From positions 6,448,001 to 6,512,000 of the forward strand of contig JAEVHH010000001.1 of the NCBI GenBank assembly GCA_017607445.1: DNA of 64,000 nucleotides. Direction: 5' to 3'. Of this stretch, positions 55,656 through 64,000 are shown one piece after another. The stretch's first letter is position 1, and each line of letters starts with the position of its first letter. Position numbers and translations under genes: made by a program. The notes under the pieces are model-generated. The model was not told where the DNA came from. It was given only the letters and a program-made list of their open reading frames with translations, and made no database searches. Source of the DNA: Histoplasma ohiense. Its lineage: Eukaryota > Ascomycota > Eurotiomycetes > Onygenales > Ajellomycetaceae.

Positions 55656-58600
55656 ATATGATGATAATTCAGTGTATATAAAAGATGATCTGTTTTTATA
55701 TTCTTGACATCTAATCAGATCTTATCTTCTATATAATATTGAGTTGCAGAACTTCTTCTGATGTTTACTTGATTCTCATAATTTTGCTGAGTGCTGATCA
55801 TGAAAGCTTCTGCTCATTTGTGAACTTTCTTAAGCTTGCTCATGATGTTATCTGCTGCTTGTATGGAACTGTGGGTGTATGTGGTTTCTTGAGGATTCTC
55901 AGAGAAGTCTAGAACTTCTAAATTGTATTCATACAGAAGAAAGAATGAGCTTATATCTGTTGTGACAGAGTCTCAGTCATTGATTGCAATCTCAATGTGT
56001 GGTAGCAGATGACTTCAGTTGTCTTGTATGTAATTGCAGAACTTACAGAAAATGTTCTTTACTGTTTATATCATTCTCTCTGTGACTTCATCAGTCTCTG
56101 AGTGGTACACTGTTGACAATTTTCATTTGATTCTTAGCAGCTGGTATACACAGATTCAGAGTGCACTGATGAATTGACTGCTTCTATCTGATACAATGAA
56201 TGAAGGCAGACTGTGTATACAATAGAACAGACTTCAGACAAAGACATCTGCAACTACTTCAGCATTCATTCTGTCACAGAGTTGCAGTATTACACTCTTA
56301 CTGAGATAATCAACAATGACTAGAATGTTCATAGAACCTTCACTCTCAGATAGAAAAACTGCAAAGTTGATTGCTATATCACATCAGATTCATTTGAGAA
56401 TAGGCAGGAGTTTCAACATCTCTTTTCATTATTCACACTATACTGTTACTGAGTCACAGTGATTGCAATTGCATACAAATCAGTGTACATTCTTTGATAT
56501 ATTCAGTCAGTAGAAGTCTCAGACTATGATGCTGTACATGATTTCACAGTCTGAGTGCTCAGTCATTGATAAGTTGTGAATCTTCTGCATGATTCATGTT
56601 TGTAGAGATTCTGAATTAGAGATTCATCATCTGTTTTGAAAGTGTAGACATTCATCATCACTGATTGAGCATGCTGAGATGTTCATTTTTGAGTATACAT
56701 CTGTAGAGAATTGAGATGCTCTGCTTTGTATGGCTTCAGCAGCTTGTTGTCAGAATTCATCTGCCTCTATTGCTTGTCTCCATTGCTCTTCAAGTGAGGG
56801 GTATTGAGTATGGAATTGATTAACATATATACAGAGTTCATCTGACTGTGTGGAACTTTCTATAATCATAAAATTGATTAACTAATGCTCTCAGTGTTTT
56901 CATCTGTCATTCAGATCATTGAACAGTATATCTTATTCTCAGTGGAATAGAGCATTCATGAGAATGTTCTCTGCTTCTGATCAATAGCAAATTGTGAACA
57001 AAAAACAGCTAAGAAACAATGATCAACACATATGTCTTTCAGTGAGCTTGTAAATGATTGTGAAGTACTCTAGATTCTTATGATTGATAACAATCTCAAA
57101 TCTCTCAACACTCATAAGTTCAGATTCTCATTCTTTAAGATATCATATGATCACTAGAAGCTTCTTGTTATAGATCTCATAGTTGCATTCAGCAGATGAC
57201 ATCTTCTTCAAAATGAAGACACAAGATTATAGAACATCTTCATTATTGTATTGTATTAGTGCCTCATCTACTACATAATCCAAGATGTCTGTTTCAAGAA
57301 TCATATGCTTATCTGAATTGAATGATTGCAGCATCAAAGTGCTTGTGAACATACACTTCAGCTTTTTGAATGCTGTGTCCACTTCATCAGTTCATTGAAA
57401 TACAGTGTCTTTCCAGATCAGATTCATCAGTGATTGTACAATATTGAAGAAGTCTTTGATGAATCTTCAGTAGAAGTTGATGAATTCTAGAAAGCTTCTA
57501 GTCTCTTTTACTGAGACTGATATCTCTCAGTTGAGAATTGCTTCCATCTTCTTAGAATTCATGCATACATTCTTTTCAGCTTTGATGATGAATTCTAGAT
57601 AGATTGTAGACTTGATCTCAAAGTCACATTTGTCAATGTCCACTTGCAGTTCAGCTTTTTGTAGATGGTCAAGCACTTGTTGTACATGCTTATGATACTC
57701 AGTGAGCAATTCATCAGTGAAGATCAAGATATTGTTCATGTACACTGAGATGATCTTATTGAGCAGATCTCATAGAGCTCAGTTAATGTATTTCTGAAAC
57801 ATACTTGAAGCATTCACTAATTCAAAGAGAGTCACTGTCCATTTATATAATCTGTAACACATACAAAAGACAGTTAGCCATTCATCATCTTCATTAATCC
57901 TTATCTTGTAGAAGACTGCAGAGATGTCAAGTTTCATAAATCATTTTGCTTTTTCTATTCATTCAAACATTTTATTGATGAGTGGAAGAGAGTATCAGTT
58001 CTTCTGTGTAATCTTATTGAATTCTCAATAGTCAACACAGAATTGTAAGCCTTCTTCTGATTTCTTCACAAACAGTACAGATGCTGTAGTGGATGAGTTG
58101 CTAATATGAATGAAGTTTTTGTCTAGTAATCTGTTGAGTGTTTTTCATAGAATGAGAAGTTCATCACATGATATGCTGTAGAGAGAATCTCAGAGTGATT
58201 GTGGATTCTTACTGTTTTTCTTGATGAGTTTGATTGTATGATCTGTGCCACATTCTTGATGAGAGGGAAGCTTTTCAGCTTTCTTTTCATTGAATATATC
58301 TGCAAAGTTCTTGTATGATTTGAGTAGTTCTTTGCACAGTTTCTTGAGATTCTTGAGTTCTAGCTTTTCTAATGCTTTCTTGATATCTGTCATGCTAGCA
58401 GTGAACACTTGGACATTCTTCTTCTTGTGTGCTTGATGAGTTAGTAGCTTGAATGCTTCTGCTGATATCTGAGTGAGATCAGTGGTTCTGTCAATATTCT
58501 TTTCATAAACATGATTGTCTTCTGGGAAGATTAGACAACAGTTGCATGCATCTATCAGAGTTCCAAATTCTGTAAGTCATGACAGACTGAGCATTACATC

Positions 58601-58876
58601 ATACTCAAGATCTTGCACTTCATATGTGTAAACATTTCTTTTTTCATATTCTTCTACATCAATGTTGAACTTTATCATATTGTAGAAGGTGGATCCTCTA
58701 GAACCATTGAATCCACTGAGTTTATATGGTTTGGAAAAGAGGATACACTGAAGCTTATGCTTTTCAACCAACTGAGTGTTTATAAGAGTGTAGTGAAGGA
58801 AACCACTGTCTATCATTGCTTGTATATTGACTAGACTATTTACAATAATGAAGATTATAATTGTGTCTGCTTGCAT
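55656..58876 (-). pseudogene. Gypsy D pol, degraded
   Basis: On the minus strand: protease 58876-58577 (AMIDSGFLHYTL), linker to 58190, RT about 58110-57440 with active site Y-M-N-N (57731-57742), RNase H about 57400-57040, integrase about 56560-55850, then the gypsy E insertion at 55655; the chromodomain lies at 29059-29403. Stops are mostly TGA. It is closely related to C and E here although its gag is distinct. Confidence 0.86.
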
Positions 58877-58979
58877 TTTCTGTTCAAATCTTCAGCTCAC
58901 TTCTTGCTTCTTAAACTCTTGTCTGTGTTTTAGAGCAAGAGCTCTTTGTTTCTCTGTTCTTGTTCATTCATAGATGTAG

Positions 58980-59934
58980 TTGTGTTCACACACAGTGTAG
59001 AAGCTGGAACCACTGTATTGATGCACTGACTTGCAAAGTGCCCCAGTCTATTGCAACAGATGCAAACTCCTTGAGTGATTCAATCAGTAACTTTTTATTC
59101 AGAGAGATCAGATATTCTTGACTGTTCTGTGTTCACATAAGAGGTTCAATTCATGGCATCTGTGGGGATGGTTGGTGTAGTCAATGCAGTGATAGATGTA
59201 AAGTTCTGTCTATGATTGTTACAGTTTTCTTATACAGTGTTGAAATATGTGAGATTGTTGTTGAGTTGACACAAGTGAGTGCAGTAGTTGTGATAATACA
59301 AGGACATAAGATGCAAGATGCAGAGCTTAAGCAGTTTGAAGCTGATGTGCTGACTCAGAAGATTAATTTTCACAGCATTGTTTCAGTTCTGTCCTTCTGC
59401 TTCATGAATCTTGCTATCAAAATTGAGCAGATAGTTTGCTAGAAGAGTATTCCACTGATGATTTCTGTTCAGCCACTGCATTGCACACACTTGCAGTGTA
59501 GAGTTCAAGAATAGAACATTCAGTTGATGAAAGACTTCTTCAGAAGTACACATTTCATGCATATATAACTCAATTCAGGGTTGAAATTTTGCTAGAGTGT
59601 CTTCTTCTAGCTGACTATGAATATAGCAGACTTGCAAGAGCAGAGAGTCTATCACAGATTCATCTTTCTTGAGCTTGGCTTTTATCTTTCATTTTCAGAC
59701 TAGATAGATTGAGAGCTCTTTTGTGAACTTGTCAAGAAGAGAAAGACATTCTTTTCTTTTATATGCAGAGAGTGTTGATGTCTGTGTGGTTTCTGATGTG
59801 TTTGTACTCAGATGATTCAGTTGTTGTTGGAGCTCCATCATCTGCAAGGATTGCTGCTGAAGGAAATTACAAAGCTCAGTGTTATCTTCAGCAAGACTTT
59901 GATTCTCACTCATGAAGAGGTGTTTGTAATTCAT
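58980..59934 (-). pseudogene. Gypsy D gag, divergent type
   Basis: Probable ATG at 59934 (MNYKHLFMSENQ), with the glutamine-rich helix (LCNFLQQQSLQMMELQQQL) in the same place as the other copies, but a different capsid-like region (CLSLLDKFTKELSIYLVW). The zinc knuckle is near 59060-59020. The longest open piece is 59985-59695. Downstream of about 59690 stops are frequent. Confidence 0.78.
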
Positions 59935-60203
59935 CTTGTTTTTGTACAAGATCATAGTTTTTAGTTCTGATAGCTTGAAGATCAAAAGATTCAGTTCTTA
60001 TTCTTGAAGAAAATACTTTGTAAGCACTCAGACTTCTTTGCAGCACTATCACAGTAATGCAGCTTTGTAGAACTTTGGATATTGTGGATGTTATCACAAC
60101 AACACAGCTTTGTGAGGACTTGGTAACTTATTCTTAACTTGAGCATCTGAGTGCAATTGTAAACATAGAGCACTCAGACTGACACAGATGAATCAATTTG
60201 TAA

Positions 60204-60597
60204 TGTAATGAATGTACTTCAATTAACAATCTAACACTATTCTAAATACAGATTATGAATTGATTAAGAAAAGAAAGAGAAAAGAGATCAGAAGAAAAGA
60301 TTATACAAAGAGGGTTCTTATAGAGAGAAGATTGAGATGGAAGAATATCAGAAGCCACTCTACAGTGAAGCACAGAGCAGAGTACAGAGTGAAAGAACAT
60401 TGAGGATTACACAGAAGAATTGTTAGAACTACACAAATGCAGAGCACAAGACAGAAGAGATTACACAGAAGAATCATTAGAGGCTATATGAACACAGAGT
60501 GCAATAACAGAGATGAGTAGATGTACACGAGCGTGGAACATGAGGCAGAAGAGGTTGGTTGCGTAAGTTAACTACTAACAGATGCTAACCCGTCACA
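60204..60597 (-). repeat. 5' LTR of gypsy D
   Basis: 394 bp, from tgtaatgaatgtac to acccgtcaca. It is preceded on the plus strand by the primer-site word aatcaatttgtaa (60191-60203). The outer 80 bp (acacgagcgtgg, ggttgcgtaag) keep CpGs. Confidence 0.92.
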
Positions 60598-61110
60598 TTA
60601 TTAAAGAAAAAGACAAAGTTTAAAAGAGATAGAGTATTTTCTCTGTTTTAACTCTGAGTTAATAAAACAGAGATCTCTTACTCAAAAATCCATATTTCTT
60701 TTATTTTAGTCAAAGACTGAAGAGCTTTCATTAATACTGATCAATCTGCTATTATATATCTTTTCTTTTTCAATTGAGCTGCACATTTGTTGTGTGGGGA
60801 GATTGCTGAAGTAAAGAATATAATCAGCTAGTTTTAACAGCTTCTCTTCAAAAAACTGAGTATTTTTTGTTAGTTTTTCTGTTAAAAACTGACATTTCAA
60901 TTTTGACTTATTCAAATTGAAATCATTAGTTTCCCCTCTTTTTAATCTTTGTAACCCTCAGTCTGTGAAGATTTAACTGGTTTATCTCTAAAAATCAGTA
61001 TTAGTTTATTAAGTTCTCTTGAAAAACTTAATCTAGTTACTATCACTAGTAGGAAAAATAGTTTGAAACACAATCAAATACTTTAAATCTATCAGTATCT
61101 ATCTATCATA

Positions 61111-61452
61111 ATGATAGAGAAGGATGACTTTTCTGAGGAAATTTCTGAAATTGAATTTCTTAAAAAAAGAAAAAAGAAATATCAAGATCAGATGCAAGAG
61201 ATTCAAAATCTTGAAAAAACTGCTAAATGCTTGAAGAATCAATGTATGGAGGAAAAAGACACTGAAGTACTTCATATATTGCTTATTCAAGCAAAACAAC
61301 TGAATAAGATTCTCAAGTACAAAATGAGAATCTCATCAAAACTTGAAAAGATATTTGAGATGAAGTCTATATCTCAAGTTCAGATTCAAAAAGTAGAGCA
61401 CAAATCTTATGCTCAAGCAGCAGCAAATATTGCAACAGAAAACACATCTTCT
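61111..61452 (+). pseudogene. LINE1b ORF1, N-terminal 114 codons
   Basis: ATG at 61111 (MIEKDDFSEEISEIEF), then the charged coiled-coil helix seen in LINE1a ORF1 and a YAQAAA motif. It is open until LINE1c interrupts it at about 61452, where a (TTA)n tail begins. It is preceded by the 5' UTR (60598-61110), which shows no other gene. Confidence 0.85.
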
Positions 61453-64000
61453 TTATTATTATTATTATTATTATTCTTCAATTATAGATGTATACAGTCA
61501 GTGACTATGACATCTACCTGAAATACTTCAGGATTTTTCAAATCAAGAATATTCTAATATACAAAAACAATTTGACACATGCATTAACAGAATTCCAGCC
61601 CAGAATCAAACAACTATTCAAACTATTCAATTCAAAAATAAAATCAAAAGAATGTCAATGGGTTAGCACAACTCAACTTCAAAACAAAGGAAATAAATAT
61701 TATAAAAGACAGCAGCTATTAAAAATCAACAGAAAAGAAAAAACATTTGCAATGACTATTATCAACAAATAATGAAGCAAACTGCTTGAAACAAATGAAA
61801 ATTAACAATAAACAAAGTTAAAGAAAAGATCAAAATAAAATAAACAAAAACAACTGATCTAAATATCATCAAATGACACTATTCAAACAAGCTCTTGTAG
61901 CAACATTTGACTCATTTAAATATTCAATTAAGAACATATTTCCAGCTTTTGTATTGAATAACAAACTCAAATTTAACTGACTCAGTTGATACTTCTCTCT
62001 CAGTCTCAATCTTAGTTCTGAATACTTTGTACAAAGTAACAGAAGATGCTCTGGATTTTCATATAACTGACAATCTGAACATAGATCATTTAAATCATCT
62101 TTAAACTTTGCTAAATATGATTTGAAATGTCCATGTCCAAGCTTTAGCTGCATTATTGTAGCAAAAAGTTTCTTCTTACACTTTATTGAGCAAGTCTTCC
62201 ACTTTGGCTTAGTTTCAAATCTGGAATAATGCACACTTTTTCTTTGCATGAACCAGACATCTTGCCACTTTTGTAAACATAATTCTCTTATTCTTCTTTT
62301 AATAAAAGACCATGTTACAATTCTTTGACAGCAGACTTCTAACTCAGTGGCTCTTTTTGCAGCTTTATCAGCCATTTCATTGCCATATATACCCATGTGA
62401 GCAGGCACCCAGTGAAGATGAATAGAACAATTGAGTGAGATTTTTCTTTGAATATTTTGAAGACTTTTCAAAATCAGCTCTAGCATTGACTGTCCACTGC
62501 TGATTTTATTACTTTGAAGTTTTTTAAACCCTGCTTGACTATCAGAGAATATTCAAATATGCTCAAATCTTTTCCATTGTTCAATCTTCATTTCAATCAA
62601 TTTGAAAGTTCTTGAAATTGCAAATAATTCAGCATTAAAAACTTCTGACTCTTTTCCAATTTGCCAAGAATCAAGAATATAGTTTTTATCATTTTCTGAA
62701 TATGCTATTCCAGCTCCAAGATTGCCTGTTTTCTCACATTTTGAGCCATCAGTGTATATAAGAATTGCTTTATTTTTCACTTGTTTCAAAAGCTTTAAAT
62801 GTTCTTGAGTCTGATCTTCTTTTGAAAGTTGACTAATGTTTAAATCAACAAGATTATCAAGACTTTTCTTCTTAGGAGAGAGATTTTCAATAGCTACTCT
62901 CTCTACATTTAAACTAGAGAAACAGTTCTTAATCATTGAGCAAATTCTAAATAACTGAGATGGTATCCTTCTTCTTTGTAAAGAACTTGAATTTTCAGAT
63001 AAATCAGTCTCATTCCAATCAAGATAAAGTTCCCAATCTAATTCTAATCCATTTGACTCATTTGGAAAAGAACTTGAAACTCTCTTTCTAATAGAATGAT
63101 GTGAATATAGCTTCATAATTCTGAGAGCATAATTCATACAGATTTTATCAAATCTCACTTGTGGTGGAGAAATAGAGGCTTCAATTTCCATAGCTTTAAT
63201 TGAAGTAGTTTTGAATACTTCTAGAATCTTTCTTAAAGCTGAGTTTTGAAGTTTTTGAAACCTTTCTATAAAGTGTTTTTGACCTCTCCACCACACCTGA
63301 ACTGCATAATCTGAAACAGAGGTCACACAGGCAATATATAATTGTCTCATTGCTTGAAATGTCAGACCTCTTTCAGTATTTGAAAGTCTCAATATACTGT
63401 TTAAAATTCTTTCAGCATTTGCAGTTTTTATTTGCACATGAGATTTAAAATTCAATTGAGAATCTAACCAGACACCAAGCCATCTAACTGAGTTTTTAGA
63501 TTTAACTGAATGACTTAAAAGCTTAACTTCAGTATCTTTTTCTCTGAAATTTGAATAAAAATGAATTAATTCAGTTTTGTCCATATCAAAAACAATGTTT
63601 TTTGATTTTGCTTTTTCAATCATTTCAGTTGCTGCTTGCTCAATCAAATTGCAGTTATTCACAATTGATTCTGAGCTTACAACTAGGCCTAAATCATCCA
63701 CATAGCTTGGAGTTCTCACCATAATTGCCATTTGTCTATCAATAAATAGAAACTTGATAAATATAGCAAACAAAATGGGTGAGACTGGGGAACCCTGAGG
63801 AACTCCTATCTCAATATCTGTTATATCTTGTCTCATTCCATCAAAAAGCAACTGAATAGTTCTTTTTGACATGAAACAGATAACCCATTTAATGAGAGAC
63901 TTTGGCATTCTCAGTTCTATCAAAGTATTGATCATTTGAGAAAGTGAAACACAATCAAATGCACCTTTTATATCAATAAACATTGCAGTTGTAACCATTT
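61453..64000 (-). mobile_element. LINE1c (Tad-like LINE), 3' part in window
   Basis: It begins with the (AAT)n tail (plus strand ttattattatt..., 61453-61476) and the 3' UTR to 61868, then ORF2. It is almost identical to LINE1a across RT, which suggests that both come from a recently active source. It is inserted in LINE1b ORF1; the 5' end and the second target-site copy are outside the window. Confidence 0.93.
61869..64000 (-). pseudogene. LINE1c ORF2 (RT C-terminus, RNase H), one TGA
   Basis: The frame enters from the right edge in the RT (FIDIKGAFDCVS, GVPQGSPVSPILF, Y-V-D-D near 63690) and stays open for 481 codons through IYTDGSK (RNase H start). A single TGA at the tryptophan of FEHI-W-IFSD, near 62550, stops it. 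It resumes with HWVPAHMGIYGNEMADKAAK and ends at about 61869, a few codons longer than LINE1a. It lacks the frameshift of LINE1a near 33830. It is close to intact and may come from a still active lineage. Confidence 0.92.

Larger units (their letters stand above)
28665..60597 (-). mobile_element. Gypsy D (type 1, divergent subfamily), interrupted by gypsy E
   Basis: LTRs are 28665-29058 (3') and 60204-60597 (5'), both 394 bp. The internal region is 29059-29403 plus 55656-60203, split by gypsy E with the exact duplication atttg (29399-29403, 55651-55655). Without E it is about 5.68 kb. The flanks in LINE1b are ttcat and ttatt, so there is no target duplication and about 100 bp of LINE1 are missing. 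Its gag differs clearly from B, C and E. Confidence 0.9.
27970..61452 (+). mobile_element. LINE1b (Tad-like LINE), split by gypsy D, then by LINE1c
   Basis: 27970-28664 matches the 5' end of LINE1a (cgcgagtaccctcag..., compare 38885 on the minus strand). It lacks roughly the first 45 bp present in LINE1a. After gypsy D the LINE1 5' UTR resumes at 60598 (attaaagaaaaagac), followed by the start of ORF1 to about 61452, where LINE1c is inserted. About 100 bp present in LINE1a between the two sides of D are missing. The rest lies outside the window. Confidence 0.88.

Noticed and set aside
1..64000. UGA read as tryptophan (alternative genetic code)
   Set aside because: TGA also stands at arginine positions (CGA to TGA, for example in the D-Y-R-E-L-N motif of RT), and LINE1 uses TGG for tryptophan. 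Decay at CpG and CpC explains both.
1..64000. Any host gene between the elements
   Set aside because: All stretches were assigned to an element by matching flanks; no remaining segment above about 100 bp looks unique.

Overview
The window is a stack of transposable elements, with no host gene that I can support. The organism is most likely a filamentous fungus, probably an ascomycete (inference). Three things point that way: two families of Tad-like LINEs (ORF1 with zinc knuckles; ORF2 with APE endonuclease, reverse transcriptase and RNase H); Ty3/gypsy chromoviruses with C-terminal chromodomains; and an element-borne gene with 47- and 57-nt introns carrying GTAAGT donors and TACTAAC/TATTAAC branch points. 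Most copies carry many C-to-T/G-to-A transitions, mainly at CpG and CpC/GpG. These turn TGG and CGA codons into TGA, so almost every gene here is a pseudogene.

Two gypsy families are present. Type 1 (about 6.1 kb; LTRs 322-597 bp because of 63-bp subrepeats; LTR ends TGTGA...TTACA) has copies A, B, C, D and E plus LTR pieces H and I. Type 2 (about 7.1 kb; 271-bp LTRs; ends TGTAATAG...CTTACA) has copies F (+) and G (-). Both type 2 copies carry an extra spliced gene of about 348 codons on the strand opposite gag-pol, between pol and the 3' LTR. Other elements are LINE1 (7.3 kb, copies 1a, 1b, 1c), LINE2 (about 6.4 kb), a 392-bp tRNA-derived SINE (S2), a GC-rich tRNA-derived SINE-like element (S1) at the left edge, and a non-autonomous hAT-like DNA transposon carrying a minisatellite.

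Left half (1-26205): gypsy A (+) is interrupted by S1 (1-570), by gypsy B (+; target duplication aagac), which itself contains gypsy F (+; acata), and by gypsy G (-; atagt) inside A's 3' LTR. Part of A plus the start of B's LTR is tandemly duplicated with a 1180-bp period. Middle (26206-27969): the old LTR H is interrupted by A and by the hAT-like element (8-bp duplication tactccac), and is followed by LTR I.

Right half (27970-64000): LINE1b (+) starts in LTR I. It is interrupted by gypsy D (-), which is interrupted by gypsy E (-; atttg), which is interrupted in its LTR by LINE2 (-; about 12 bp). LINE2 contains SINE S2 (agcatgtcatga), a full-length LINE1a (-; ctctgtttctctgat) and a full-length gypsy C (-; gtatc). 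LINE1b resumes at 60598 and is interrupted in ORF1 by LINE1c (-), which runs off the right edge. The order H, I, LINE1b, D, E, LINE2, then {S2, LINE1a, C} gives seven levels of nesting. The target duplications and matching rejoined flanks fix the relative ages.

Coordinates of LTRs, duplications and exons were read directly from the sequence. Domain limits inside degraded genes are approximate. No database search was possible, so family names rest on motifs I recognise.
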